A DNA stretch of 64,000 nucleotides. Source: JBBSDP01 sp038240605. GTDB taxonomy: Bacteria > Planctomycetota > Phycisphaerae > Tepidisphaerales > Tepidisphaeraceae. The notes under the pieces are model-generated. The model was not told where the DNA came from, ran no database searches, and saw only the letters and a program-made list of their open reading frames with translations. The stretch spans positions 1 to 64,000 of the forward strand of contig JBBSDP010000002.1 in NCBI GenBank assembly GCA_038240605.1. Direction: 5' to 3'. Shown here piece after piece: positions 1 through 9,254 of the stretch (within the stretch, counting starts at the first letter, position 1; every line of letters starts with the position of its first letter). The translations under genes and the position numbers were made by a program.

Positions 1-1775
1 AGGCAATCTACCGGCGGGTCATCAGCGATGAGCCGGAGAACGCTGATGCGCTGCACCTGCTGGGCGCGCTGTGCTCGAGAACCGGGCGAGTGGCCGAGGC
101 CCGCGCCCTGCTTTCGCGGGCGATTCAGGCAGATCCCTCCGTTCCGCAATTTCACAACAATCTCGGTTCTTTGCTGGGGCGCATGGAACGGCCGGCGGAA
201 GCCGCGGTCCATTTGCGGCAGGCGATCCGTCTGCGGCCGGATTATGCCGAGGCGCACCTGAACCTGGGGATCGCCCTCGAACAAGTGGGCCAAGTCGATC
301 ACGCGGAAGCCGCATTTCGCCAAGCGGCTCAACTCAAGCCGAAATGGCCTCAAGCCCGGCGGAGTTTGGGAACGCTGCTCCGGACACTGGGACGGGGCGA
401 TGAGGCGGAGACGGAACTTCGGGCGGCCATTGCAGCCGCACCAGATGACATCGAAAACTACAGCCAGCTTGCGGCGGTTTACGCAAGCCAGGGTCGGATC
501 GAAGAAACCACCAACTGCTACCGTGATGCGGCGGCGCGGCATCCGAATGCCGCGGCCCCGCACAGCGATCTGCTTCACCTACTGCATTACGACCCAGCTT
601 TGACGGCGGAGGCATTGCTTTGCGAGGCGAAGCAGTGGGCACAGAAACATGCCGAGCCGTTGCGGGGAGAGGTTCAGCCGCCTGGGAATGATCGCTCGCC
701 TGACCGACGGCTGCGGATCGGGTTTGTTTCGGCGGATCTGCGCGAGCACCCTGTCGCGCGGCTCATGCTGCCGATCCTGCGATTCCTGGATCGAAGCCGA
801 TTCGAGATCTTTTGCTACAGCGACGTCGCCAAACCGGAGGAGACGACGTCCGAGTTGCGAAAGCTTTCCGACGGCTGGCGCGAGACCGCCAACCTCACCG
901 ACGCCGCCCTCGCAAATCTGGTGCGCCAAGACGGTATAGACGTCCTGGTGGACCTCGGCGGCCACATGGGGGGCAACCGCCTGCTCACCTTCGCCCGCAA
1001 GCCAGCCCCCGTGCAGTTCACCCACTTCAACTACCCGGACACGACGGGGATGACCGCGATGGACTGGCGCATCACCGATGAGCTTTCGGAGCCGACCGGG
1101 TCCGGCGCGGATCGCTTCTCCACCGAACGCCTGATGCGCCTGCCGCATTGTGCCTGGTGCTACGACCCCGGCGACCCGACGCCGCCGGTCGGCCCATTGC
1201 CGGCCACTGCGAATGTTTTCGTCACGTTCGGCTGTCTCAACAAGCCCCTGAAAGTGACGCGGCCCGCGGTCGCGCTCTGGTCGCGAATCCTCCGCTCCGT
1301 CGAGAACTCCCGGCTCATGCTCCTGACCGGCGACCGGGAGAGCCGGCACGTGCGTTCGCGCTTCGCCGATCACGGGATTGACGATCGCCGGCTTACCTTC
1401 GTCGGTCTGCGGCCGCGCTACGCGTTCCTCGAACTCTTCAAACAGATCGACATTGCCCTGGACCCCTTCCCCTACAACGGGGGCGTGACCACCTGCGATG
1501 GCCTGTGGATGGGCGTGCCGCACGTGACCCTGGCGGGAAACAGCTACATGGCCCGTCAGGGACTGATGCTTCTGACGAACCTGGGCCTCGATGACCTGAT
1601 CGCTCGCGACATGGAGGACTATCACCAACTCGCCGTATCGCTCGCCGCGGATTTGTCTCGGCTCACGGCCCTCCGCTCGGAGATGCGCAGCCGGCTGGCC
1701 AAGTCGTCCTTGATGGATTGCGAGGGGTTCGCACGCGATCTGGGCGCTGCGTTTCGCCAAATCTGGAAACATTGA
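1..1775 (+). CDS. TPR repeat protein with O-GlcNAc transferase-like (GT41/SPINDLY) domain, 5' partial
   Basis: The reading frame is open from the left edge (first full codon at base 3) and stops with TGA at 1773-1775, so the start lies outside the window; 590 residues are visible. The first part is tetratricopeptide repeats (helical pairs with NNLGSLL, AEAHLNLGIAL and LGTLLRTLGR signatures). The second part matches the GT41 catalytic fold: LRIGFVSADLREHPVA, LVDLGGHMGGNRLLTFARKP, FGCLNKPLKVT and DPFPYNGGVTTCDGLWMGVP, the last being the usual UDP-sugar site. Such proteins transfer GlcNAc or related sugars to Ser/Thr of proteins; the bacterial substrate cannot be read here. It is followed by about 290 bases without a gene. 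Confidence 0.88.
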   Translation, partial: AIYRRVISDEPENADALHLLGALCSRTGRVAEARALLSRAIQADPSVPQFHNNLGSLLGRMERPAEAAVHLRQAIRLRPDYAEAHLNLGIALEQVGQVDHAEAAFRQAAQLKPKWPQARRSLGTLLRTLGRGDEAETELRAAIAAAPDDIENYSQLAAVYASQGRIEETTNCYRDAAARHPNAAAPHSDLLHLLHYDPALTAEALLCEAKQWAQKHAEPLRGEVQPPGNDRSPDRRLRIGFVSADLREHPVARLMLPILRFLDRSRFEIFCYSDVAKPEETTSELRKLSDGWRETANLTDAALANLVRQDGIDVLVDLGGHMGGNRLLTFARKPAPVQFTHFNYPDTTGMTAMDWRITDELSEPTGSGADRFSTERLMRLPHCAWCYDPGDPTPPVGPLPATANVFVTFGCLNKPLKVTRPAVALWSRILRSVENSRLMLLTGDRESRHVRSRFADHGIDDRRLTFVGLRPRYAFLELFKQIDIALDPFPYNGGVTTCDGLWMGVPHVTLAGNSYMARQGLMLLTNLGLDDLIARDMEDYHQLAVSLAADLSRLTALRSEMRSRLAKSSLMDCEGFARDLGAAFRQIWKH

Positions 1776-2065
1776 GTCCAACACTCGCATTTGCCCTGGC
1801 CCGGGCGGCAAGAGTCCGGCTGCCACAGAGTCGTGGCGCCGAAGGGAATATTTGGAGAGTTTGACACTGGATTTTCCCGAACCGGGGATTTACCGTATCG
1901 GCGGTAAGTAGACGACTGGAACCTCTCGGCTCGTCGGGATCGTGTTGTTCACCCGTACCGGTTGGCTTCTCTCGCCCACACCTTTCCAGGCTGAAACGCT
2001 GGCCTCTTTCTCCACGGACCGGAAAGTAAAAGAACGGCCGTCGCCCACAACCGATTGGAGTTACC

Positions 2066-2461
2066 ATGGGCAGCAAGTTGTATGTCGGGAACCTGAGCTA
2101 TAGCGTCGATAGCTCGACCCTCGAACAGTTGTTTTCTCCGCACGGCACCGTGCAGAGCGCGGAGATCATCAACGACCGCGACACCGGTCGCAGCAAAGGG
2201 TTCGGGTTCGTACAGATGGGATCTGACGCGGAGGCCCAGGCGGCCATTGCCGCCCTGAACGGCCAGGAGCACGAGGGCCGCGCCCTCACCGTCAACGAAG
2301 CCAAGCCCCGCGAGGAACGTCCCCGTGGCGGTGGTGGTGGAGGCGGGGGTGGCCGCGGCGGCTACGGCGGCAGCGGCGGCGGTGGTGGTGGCCGCGGCGG
2401 CGGCGGAGGTGGCTACGGTGGTGGTGGTGGCGGTGGCGGCGGTCGAGGAAACCGCTACTAA
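2066..2461 (+). CDS. RRM-type RNA-binding protein with glycine-rich tail
   Basis: 131 residues. One RNA recognition motif fills residues 1-80: RNP2 is KLYVGNLSYS and RNP1 is SKGFGFVQM, with the conserved aromatics that stack on RNA bases. Residues 88-131 are almost pure Gly/Arg/Tyr (RGG and GGYGG runs), as in cold-induced cyanobacterial and planctomycete Rbp proteins. A GGAG box (2057-2060) sits 5 bases before the ATG. The gene stands alone with a strong terminator directly downstream. The likely role is RNA chaperone or post-transcriptional regulator in the cytoplasm; the target RNA is unknown. Confidence 0.92.
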   Translation: MGSKLYVGNLSYSVDSSTLEQLFSPHGTVQSAEIINDRDTGRSKGFGFVQMGSDAEAQAAIAALNGQEHEGRALTVNEAKPREERPRGGGGGGGGGRGGYGGSGGGGGGRGGGGGGYGGGGGGGGGRGNRY

Positions 2462-2486
2462 GCTACCCCTCAGCTTTGACTTTTTC

Positions 2487-2526
2487 ACGAGAGGCTTCCC
2501 CCACGGGAAGCCTCTCGTATTGTTGC
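2487..2526 (+). terminator. Rho-independent terminator after the RRM gene
   Basis: Perfect 14-bp stem: 2487-2500 pairs with 2505-2518 around a CCAC loop, followed by a T-rich stretch (ATTGTTGCCTT). It separates the plus-strand RRM gene from the convergent glycosyltransferase gene that ends at 2528. Confidence 0.88.
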
Positions 2527-2527
2527 C

Positions 2528-3490
2528 TTAGCCTTCCGCGCCGAGCGGGCGACGATGGATGCGCCGTAACGGCCACACGCCCAGGGCGCTGAGGATCACG
2601 CGATGCGGAAAGCGCCAGAGGTAGCCGTAATGACCTGCGGCGAATTGCCAGGATAACGTCTTCGCACAGAGCAGCACCGATTCGCGCCGCACGCCCGCCA
2701 TCAGATAGCGCATGCTCTGAAACGCCGCCAGGCGCGCGATCAGCGTCTGCAATTCACGGGTCCGCGCCGGGGCGCCAGGATAAGCGCCCTGTCGGCAACG
2801 ACGGATCAGCGTGCACATTCCCCGGTAAGCAGCGGTGGAACCGGCGGTGAACATCTCGCCATGCATTCGATAGCCGTAGGTCACGGGCGCATCGATCTTC
2901 ACCATCCCGGGAACGACGCCAAGGCGCAACAGCAGATCCGTATCCTCCCCCACCACTCGTTCCGTGAGGAACCCGCCCGCTTCGCGGAGCAACGACGTGC
3001 GCGCGATCGTCTCGCCGGCGCCTCGAATAATCTGGTGGCGCCAAAACGCGTAAAGGTCCGGCCAGACCGTGAAACCAAGCGGCCTGGGCCGCACCGCGGC
3101 GAATTCCGCTTCGTCACGAAACCGCGATTCCGTCCCAAGCAACAGCGGCGGCGAATTGGCGCCGGCGATCGCGTTGGCGATCGTTTCAAGCGACCAGGGA
3201 AACAGCAGGTCATCGCTGTCCAGGAAGACGCAATATTCACCACGGGCGTGATCGATCCCGAGATTGCGCGCAGTGCCCTGTCCAGCATTTGCCTGTCGCA
3301 ACGCGCGCAGGGCACCCTCTGGCCAGGTGCGCGCGCATTGGGCAACGACCGCGGGGGTGTCGTCGGTTGACCCGTCGTCGACTACGATCACCTCAAAGTC
3401 ACCGAAAGTCTGCGCATGCAACGACGCGATCGCCTTTGCCAGCAGTTTTGATCGGTTGAAGGTCGGAAGAACGACCGAAATCAATGGCAT
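2528..3490 (-). CDS. family 2 glycosyltransferase
   Basis: 320 residues. The GT-A fold N-terminus is typical of GT2: ISVVLPTFNRSKLLAKAI, VIVVDDGSTDDTP, NAGQGTARNLGID, and the metal and nucleotide-sugar DXD motif in VFLDSDDLLFPW near residue 95. No membrane helices are evident, so it is a soluble or peripheral inverting transferase. The gene lies 29 bases after the polysaccharide deacetylase gene on the same strand and is probably cotranscribed. Both sit beside the lipid/polyketide genes on the opposite strand, so a glycolipid or cell-surface glycan role is inferred. Confidence 0.87.
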   Translation of the reverse strand: MPLISVVLPTFNRSKLLAKAIASLHAQTFGDFEVIVVDDGSTDDTPAVVAQCARTWPEGALRALRQANAGQGTARNLGIDHARGEYCVFLDSDDLLFPWSLETIANAIAGANSPPLLLGTESRFRDEAEFAAVRPRPLGFTVWPDLYAFWRHQIIRGAGETIARTSLLREAGGFLTERVVGEDTDLLLRLGVVPGMVKIDAPVTYGYRMHGEMFTAGSTAAYRGMCTLIRRCRQGAYPGAPARTRELQTLIARLAAFQSMRYLMAGVRRESVLLCAKTLSWQFAAGHYGYLWRFPHRVILSALGVWPLRRIHRRPLGAEG

Positions 3491-3519
3491 CGTCTAATAG
3501 TCCCTCCCCCCGTTCGTCG

Positions 3520-4272
3520 TCAGCTCGCTATCGCCTGATTGCCGTCGCCAGGACCCGCGAGCATTTGCGGGATCGTGACGAACGCCATTCCTCTCGACCG
3601 CAATGCGTCAACGATAAGCGGAAGCGCCGCGATGGTCTGCGATCGATCACCGCCACCGTCGTGAAGCAGGAAGACGGCGCCGTTGCCGGCGTCGGCGAGG
3701 ATGCGCTGCGCGATCTGCTGGGCGTTAGCCTGATCCCAATCCAAACCGCAGGCGCTCCACCCGACGCAGATCAGTCCCCGTTCATCTACCTGCCGAAGCA
3801 CCCGGCTGCGCACGCTTCCGTAGGGCGGACGGAAGAGGGTGGTGCGCTCGCCCGTGATTTGTTCCAGTAACTCCGACGTGCTCGCGATCTCACGGTCCAC
3901 GGCGTGCCGCGGGATCTTCGCCAGGTCCGGGTGGCTGTAAGTATGGTTTCCCACGGCGTGTCCTTCCCGCAGGGCACGGCGGACGATCTCCGGAAATTTG
4001 GCGATCTCCGTACCCACCCAGAAGAACGTAGCGCGAATGCCCGCCTCGTGCAAGAAATCGAGAATAATAGGCGTGAATACCGAGTTGGGACCGTCGTCGA
4101 ACGTCAGCGCAACGGTGGCGATGCTGCTGTCGCCGCGCAGGAGCAGACGACGCCGCGCCAGGAGACGACGACGGGTCCTAAATATGGCAGGGTCTTGAAG
4201 CGCAACGCGGGTGCGGGTCAACTGACGGCGAACAAATTGTGCGACACGTGGGCCGAGCATCAATCGAAACAT
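3520..4272 (-). CDS. polysaccharide deacetylase (NodB homology domain, CE4)
   Basis: 250 residues. CE4 motifs appear in order: motif 1 TFDDGPNSV (catalytic base and metal Asp), motif 2 GNHTYSHPDL (metal His pair), motif 3 RPPYGS, motif 4 around DWDQANAQQIAQ, and motif 5 VFLLHDGGGDRS. The enzyme removes N-acetyl groups from amino-sugar polymers or glycolipid GlcNAc using a divalent metal. There is no convincing signal peptide: the N-terminus is basic (RRQLTRTRVALQD), so the protein may be cytoplasmic or membrane-associated. It is divergent from the GT1 gene at 4352 with about 80 bases between. Confidence 0.88.
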   Translation of the reverse strand: MFRLMLGPRVAQFVRRQLTRTRVALQDPAIFRTRRRLLARRRLLLRGDSSIATVALTFDDGPNSVFTPIILDFLHEAGIRATFFWVGTEIAKFPEIVRRALREGHAVGNHTYSHPDLAKIPRHAVDREIASTSELLEQITGERTTLFRPPYGSVRSRVLRQVDERGLICVGWSACGLDWDQANAQQIAQRILADAGNGAVFLLHDGGGDRSQTIAALPLIVDALRSRGMAFVTIPQMLAGPGDGNQAIAS

Positions 4273-4351
4273 ACAACACTTTGCTTACGCCGGTCACGTC
4301 CGGTAACCGCGCGGATCGCGATCGGCGGGCATGCGGACATGGGGAATGGAG

Positions 4352-5614
4352 ATGGCTCATTTTGGCGTGATGTGCCCCGAAACGGGCGGACACCTGAATC
4401 CCGTGATGTCCCTGGCCCGCGAGCTCATGCGCCGCGGCCACCGCATTACATTTTACCAGTTTCCCTTATTTCGCCGGAAGCTGGAGTCGGCGGGGTTTGC
4501 CTGCCGCACGTACGGCGAGGCGGAGTTTCCCGCGGATTCATCCCGCGCCTTCGCGCATCGCCTCGGCGCTATGGGCGGGCTGCGCGGATTTCGATCCATG
4601 ATGGACCTGGTACGCCGCACCGTTGGCGTCTGCCTCCAGCAGGTGCCGCCGAAGTTGCGTGCCGACGGAGTCGATGTCCTGCTGGTCGACGAGGTCCTCG
4701 CAGTGGGCAGTACGCTCGCGGAACTGGCGGCAGTGCCGCACGTCACGCTCAGCATCGCGCTGCTGCTCGAGGGGGACATCCTCGTTCCACCCTACTGCAC
4801 GTCGTGGCGCTACCGCACCGACGCATGGGGCATTTTGCGAAACCGGCTCGCGTACAAGTGCCTCGGCGGGATGATGCGGCCGGTCGTCAGGGAGCTCATC
4901 GAACGTCGTGCGGCCCTGGGCCTTGGCCTTGACCCCTCGACCACGCGCTTCGGTCGGCCGGTCGTGTGGATCAGCCAGGAGCCAGCCGGGTTTGAATATC
5001 CGCGCCGTCACCTGCCGCCCCAGCTCCACTTCGTCGGCCCGCTGACCGATGCAAGCGTACGGGAGGCCGTCGATTTCCCGTTCGATCGGCTCGATGGCCG
5101 TCCGTTGATCTACGCGTCGCTCGGCACGGTGCTGGGACGAAAGACGCACGTCTTCCGCACGATCGCTCGCGCGTGTGTCGACGTGGGCGCACAGCTCGTG
5201 ATCTCCCTCGGTGGCAGCGGATTGCCCGAGGACCTGGGCCCGCTCCCGGGCGCACCGCTCGTGGTTTCGCTCGCGCCGCAGTTGGACATCCTTCGTCGTG
5301 CGGCGCTGTGCATCACGCATGCCGGCTTGAATACGACCCTCGAGTGCCTCGCGGCGGGCGTACCGATGGTCGCGATCCCAATGGTGAACGATGCAGCGGG
5401 CGTCGCCGCACGCATCGCCTGGTCCGGCTGCGGAGAAATGCTGCGCCCGTCGCGCCTCAGCGCGCGGCGACTTCGCCGGCTCGTGTTGACCGTGCTGCAC
5501 GAGCCACGCTACCGCATGGCCGCCGCGCGGATGTGCGATGGGATCAGCCGTGCAGGTGGCGTCCAACGCGCCGCGGATCTCATTGAAGATGCGACCGTGC
5601 ACCCATCTACCTGA
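4352..5614 (+). CDS. GT1 (UDP-glycosyltransferase, MGT/CrtX-like)
   Basis: 420 residues. The N-terminus AHFGVMCPETGGHLNPVMSL is typical of macrolide and carotenoid glycosyltransferases. The C-terminal sugar-nucleotide site is in ITHAGLNTTLECLAAGVPMV followed by AIPMVNDAAGVAARI. ATG 4352 is chosen because GGGGA (4341-4345) sits 6 bases upstream and the family starts at this MAHF; in-frame ATGs at 4331 and 4346 are alternatives. It heads the plus-strand lipid/polyketide genes. It probably attaches a sugar to a lipid or polyketide acceptor; the acceptor is not identifiable from sequence. Confidence 0.87.
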   Translation: MAHFGVMCPETGGHLNPVMSLARELMRRGHRITFYQFPLFRRKLESAGFACRTYGEAEFPADSSRAFAHRLGAMGGLRGFRSMMDLVRRTVGVCLQQVPPKLRADGVDVLLVDEVLAVGSTLAELAAVPHVTLSIALLLEGDILVPPYCTSWRYRTDAWGILRNRLAYKCLGGMMRPVVRELIERRAALGLGLDPSTTRFGRPVVWISQEPAGFEYPRRHLPPQLHFVGPLTDASVREAVDFPFDRLDGRPLIYASLGTVLGRKTHVFRTIARACVDVGAQLVISLGGSGLPEDLGPLPGAPLVVSLAPQLDILRRAALCITHAGLNTTLECLAAGVPMVAIPMVNDAAGVAARIAWSGCGEMLRPSRLSARRLRRLVLTVLHEPRYRMAAARMCDGISRAGGVQRAADLIEDATVHPST

Positions 5615-5764
5615 ACGACCGATAATCATCTCAACCATTACAGCCGGCGCAGCCGCCCCAAACTGCCCATCCTTTCCTGCCGATGACGCGTTGGTCAGTC
5701 GGGGTGGAATTCAGGCATTTTCAGTGGCGCTGGCTAGTGACCGATCATGAAAGCGAGATGATTA

Positions 5765-7942
5765 ATGCCTCATGAACTCTCGGAAACTTTATCGCCAGTC
5801 TCTTCGGACCTCGATATAGTTTCGCTAACCCGTCTGCGTGGGTCTGCTGCGTCCGGGGATACGTCTATGGATGTGATTGCGGCCGAAGCCGGCCGCCCGT
5901 GCGCGACCTGGGTCGAGCTTCTGCGCGACCGGGCCACTGCGTTGGGGCAGGACGTCGGCTTCATTTTTCTCGCTGATGGAGACGAGCAGGAGCTCGCGAT
6001 CTCCTACGCGCAGCTCGATCGCCAGGCCCGTGCGATTGCGTCCACACTTCAGGATGCCGGCGCCGCCGGCGGCCGCGCACTTCTGCTCTACCCGCCTGGG
6101 TTGGAATTCATCGCCGGCCTGTTCGGCTGCTGGTATGCCGGCGTCACCGCCGTGCCCGTCTACCCACCGCGTTCCGCGCAGCACCCCGCGGCGTTCGCCA
6201 CCCTTCGCGCGATCGCCGAAGATGCGCATCCGACGGTCGTCCTCACCGTTTCTCGTCTGCTTCCAACGCTGAAGGCGTCTGCCGCGCAACTGCCGCTGCT
6301 CGGCGCCGTCCCGCTGATCGCCACCGACGATGCTGACCTGATCTCCCGATTCGACCGGTGGAACGAGCCGGCGGTGAACGCACAGACCGTCGCTTGCCTC
6401 CAGTACACGTCGGGCTCCACCTCCATGCCAAAGGGCGTGATGCTCACGCACGCGAACCTGATGTTTGGCTCGGAGGTCATCCGCGATTGCTTCGGCCACT
6501 CCCGCGCCAGCCGTGGCGTCATCTGGCTTCCCCCGTATCACGATATGGGCCTGATCGGCGGTATCCTTCAGCCGCTCTATGCCGGCTTCCCGGTCACGCT
6601 GATGGCGCCCGCGGCGTTCCTTCAACGCCCGCTGCGGTGGCTGAGCGCCATCACCCGTGACCGCGCGACCACCAGCGGTGGGCCCAATTTCGCTTACGAG
6701 CTGTGTGCCCGGAGCGTGCGTGAACAGGACAAGCGGGCGCTGGACCTGAGCAGCTGGGAGGTCGCCTTCAACGGCGCGGAGCCGATCGACCCGCACACGA
6801 TGGAACGCTTTGCCCGGGCCTTTGCCTCCTGCGGTTTCCGCCGCGAAGCCTTCTACCCCTGTTACGGACTGGCCGAGGCCACGCTGCTCGTCTCCGGCGG
6901 CGAACGGGCCGCGCCGCCTTTAGTGCGCCGCTTCGACGCCATCGCCCTCAACCAACACCGCGTCCAGCCTGTCCCGCCAGGTGGTGATGGCGGAAAGGAA
7001 CTGGCGAGCTGCGGGCGGCCGCGTCCGACGGGCGCGGTGCTGATCGTCCATCCGGAATCTTGCCTCACCTGCGATGTCGGCGCCATCGGCGAAATCTGGG
7101 TCCGGGGCGGAGCCGTGGCGCGCGGCTATTGGCAGAAGCCGACGGAGAACGACGAGGTGTTCGGCGCACGCCTGGCCGACACGGGCGAGGGCCCGTTCCT
7201 CCGCACCGGAGACCTGGGCTACTTCGACCAGGGAGAGCTGTTCATCACCGGCCGGCTCAAGGACCTGATCATCATCCGCGGGCGCAACCATTATCCACAG
7301 GATATCGAGCAGGTGGCGCAGGCGAGCCACGCCGCGCTGCAGCCCGGCGCCGGCGCCGCCTTCTCCGTCAATGGAGAGGGTCCCGAACGACTAGTGATCG
7401 TGCAGGAGCTGGAGCGCACGCAGCGGAACGTCGAGCCGCAAATCGTCATCGACGCCATCCGGGAACACGTCGCCCGCCATCACGAATTGCAGGTGGCCGG
7501 GATCGTGCTCCTCAAGCCGGGCCAGATCCTCAAGACCTCCAGCGGCAAGGTGCGCCGCCGCGCCTGTCGCGCCGCGTACCTGAGCAAGGAATTCGAATCT
7601 CTGGCATGGTGGGTACAGCCGGTCGAAGCCGCCGAGGCGGCGGCGGACGAACCCGAGACATCGTCGACACCCGCCGCGCCCCTGTCGTACGAACAACTCG
7701 AAGACCTGATCATCGAGAAGTTCGCCGCCCTGCTGTCGCTGCCGGCGGACCAGATCGATCCCGCGGAACCATTCGCGCGATACGGGTTGGATTCGGCCGG
7801 CGCCACCGGGCTGGCCGGCGAGCTGGAATTGGCACTGGGGTGGCCGCTGGCAGCCACTGCCTTCTACGATCACCCGAGCGTCAGCGACCTCGCTCGACAC
7901 CTCACGGATGAGCCCCCGGCCCTCGCCCCGACGGCCGGCTAA
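5765..7942 (+). CDS. fatty-acyl-AMP ligase fused to acyl carrier domain
   Basis: 725 residues. The adenylation domain (about 35-610) has the P-loop YTSGSTSMPKGVMLTH, the FAAL-typical LPPYHDMGLIGGILQPLY, GPNFAYELC, CYGLAEATLLVSGG and the C-terminal TGRLKDLIIIRGRNHYPQDI. Residues about 640-710 form an ACP with the phosphopantetheine Ser in RYGLDSAGATGL. FAALs activate fatty acids as acyl-AMP and load them on a carrier protein rather than CoA, so this enzyme probably supplies the starter acyl chain to the synthase downstream. The next gene (P450) begins 14 bases after the stop. The upstream 150 bases show no obvious strong promoter. Confidence 0.93.
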   Translation: MPHELSETLSPVSSDLDIVSLTRLRGSAASGDTSMDVIAAEAGRPCATWVELLRDRATALGQDVGFIFLADGDEQELAISYAQLDRQARAIASTLQDAGAAGGRALLLYPPGLEFIAGLFGCWYAGVTAVPVYPPRSAQHPAAFATLRAIAEDAHPTVVLTVSRLLPTLKASAAQLPLLGAVPLIATDDADLISRFDRWNEPAVNAQTVACLQYTSGSTSMPKGVMLTHANLMFGSEVIRDCFGHSRASRGVIWLPPYHDMGLIGGILQPLYAGFPVTLMAPAAFLQRPLRWLSAITRDRATTSGGPNFAYELCARSVREQDKRALDLSSWEVAFNGAEPIDPHTMERFARAFASCGFRREAFYPCYGLAEATLLVSGGERAAPPLVRRFDAIALNQHRVQPVPPGGDGGKELASCGRPRPTGAVLIVHPESCLTCDVGAIGEIWVRGGAVARGYWQKPTENDEVFGARLADTGEGPFLRTGDLGYFDQGELFITGRLKDLIIIRGRNHYPQDIEQVAQASHAALQPGAGAAFSVNGEGPERLVIVQELERTQRNVEPQIVIDAIREHVARHHELQVAGIVLLKPGQILKTSSGKVRRRACRAAYLSKEFESLAWWVQPVEAAEAAADEPETSSTPAAPLSYEQLEDLIIEKFAALLSLPADQIDPAEPFARYGLDSAGATGLAGELELALGWPLAATAFYDHPSVSDLARHLTDEPPALAPTAG

Positions 7943-7956
7943 GGAGTATTTCGCAC

Positions 7957-9237
7957 ATGCAGGAAACGTCCGCCCATGGCCGCCCCGCCCTCGCGCCCGC
8001 GCCGCACCGGCCGCCGGGCCCGATCGCATTCAACCCGCTCTTGCCGGAGTTCGTGGTGAACCCTCACCCGCAGTACCACAGCCTTCGGGTCGAGGATCCG
8101 GTCCACTTCAGCAAGACGCTGGGCGTTTACGTCCTGACGCGTTACGCCGACGTCCATGCCGCGTTGCGCGACTCGCGCTTCGGCTCGAAGTCCGGCAACT
8201 GGGAACACTACGAGAAATTTTTCCTTCGCGGCGGGTCGCGCACCTCTCCGATGGCGGAGATGTACAACAAGTGGATGATCCAGCTCGACCCGCCCGACCA
8301 CACCCGCCTGCGCGGGCTGGTCAACAAGGCATTCACGCCGCGGGTTGTGGATTCGATGCGCCCGCGCATCACCCGCATCGTCGACGACCTGCTCGACCGA
8401 GTGGTCAGGACGGGCCGCATCGAGGTCATGTCCCAGTTCGCGTTCCCGCTGCCGATCCTGGTGATCTGCGACATGCTCGGCGTGCCCCGCGCCGACTTCG
8501 AGAAGATCCACGCCTGGACCGCCGCGCTGCTCCCCTCGCTGAGCCCGGCAATTTCCGCCGCGGGGCTGCAGCAGGTCAACGAGGTGATCGTCGAATATCG
8601 CGAATACTTCCGCGAGCTGGCCGGCCAGCGCCGCCGTGAGCCAAAGGAAGACCTGCTGAGCGCCCTGCTCGCCGCTAGCGAACAGGGTGAGAAGCTCAGC
8701 GAGGAGGAGGTACTGGCGACGTGCGTTTTCCTCGCCTTCGCGGGCCACGCGACGACCGCGCAGCTCATCGGCAAGGGAATGCTGACGCTGCTGGAAAACC
8801 CGGAACAGCTCGAGCGTCTTCGCCGCGACCCCGCCCTGCTCGCCAACACCGTCGAGGAACTGCTGCGCTACGAGACGCCGTTGCAGATCCTTTACCGGAC
8901 CACCAATGCTGAGGTGACGATCGGGGATCGCGTCATCCCGCCGAAGCAGATGGTGTTTCTCTCGATCGCCGCGGCCAACCGGGACCCCGCGATGTTCGCT
9001 GATCCCGATCGGTTCGACGTCGGACGTGATGCAAGCAAACAGCTTTCGTTTGCCTATGGCATTCACTACTGCATTGGAGCGCCGCTGGCGCGGCTGGAAG
9101 GGCAGATCGCATTTGCCGCGATGCTCCGCCGGCTGCAGGACGTTCGCATCGATACCGCCGGCATCCGGCGCGAACCAAGTCTGCTCCTGCGTGGGTTGAA
9201 TTCGTTGCCGCTCACCTTCGAAGCCACCGTGAAATGA
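7957..9237 (+). CDS. cytochrome P450
   Basis: 426 residues, a soluble bacterial P450 of normal length. The I-helix oxygen-binding motif is AFAGHATTAQLIG, the K-helix ExxR is EELLRYETP, and the heme-thiolate loop is FAYGIHYCIGAPLARLE with the axial Cys. The N-terminus lacks a membrane anchor. It lies between the FAAL gene and the KS gene, overlapping the in-frame ATG of the latter by 4 bases, so it is likely in the same transcript. The inferred role is hydroxylation of the fatty acyl or polyketide chain, free or carrier-bound. Redox partners are not in the window. Confidence 0.93.
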   Translation: MQETSAHGRPALAPAPHRPPGPIAFNPLLPEFVVNPHPQYHSLRVEDPVHFSKTLGVYVLTRYADVHAALRDSRFGSKSGNWEHYEKFFLRGGSRTSPMAEMYNKWMIQLDPPDHTRLRGLVNKAFTPRVVDSMRPRITRIVDDLLDRVVRTGRIEVMSQFAFPLPILVICDMLGVPRADFEKIHAWTAALLPSLSPAISAAGLQQVNEVIVEYREYFRELAGQRRREPKEDLLSALLAASEQGEKLSEEEVLATCVFLAFAGHATTAQLIGKGMLTLLENPEQLERLRRDPALLANTVEELLRYETPLQILYRTTNAEVTIGDRVIPPKQMVFLSIAAANRDPAMFADPDRFDVGRDASKQLSFAYGIHYCIGAPLARLEGQIAFAAMLRRLQDVRIDTAGIRREPSLLLRGLNSLPLTFEATVK

Positions 9238-9254
9238 TGGGAGGCTCGCCGATC

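Noticed and set aside
579..1826. Minus-strand open frame opposite the GT41 gene
   Set aside because: It is antisense to a conserved domain with clear motifs on the plus strand; no start context or recognisable family.
1861..1900. Promoter for the RRM gene from TTGACA at 1861-1866
   Set aside because: No acceptable -10 box at 16-19 bases, so the promoter is not called.
9234..9254. ATG 9234 as the start of the synthase
   Set aside because: It lacks a Shine-Dalgarno sequence, while ATG 9255 has GGGAGG at 9239-9244; kept as alternative only.
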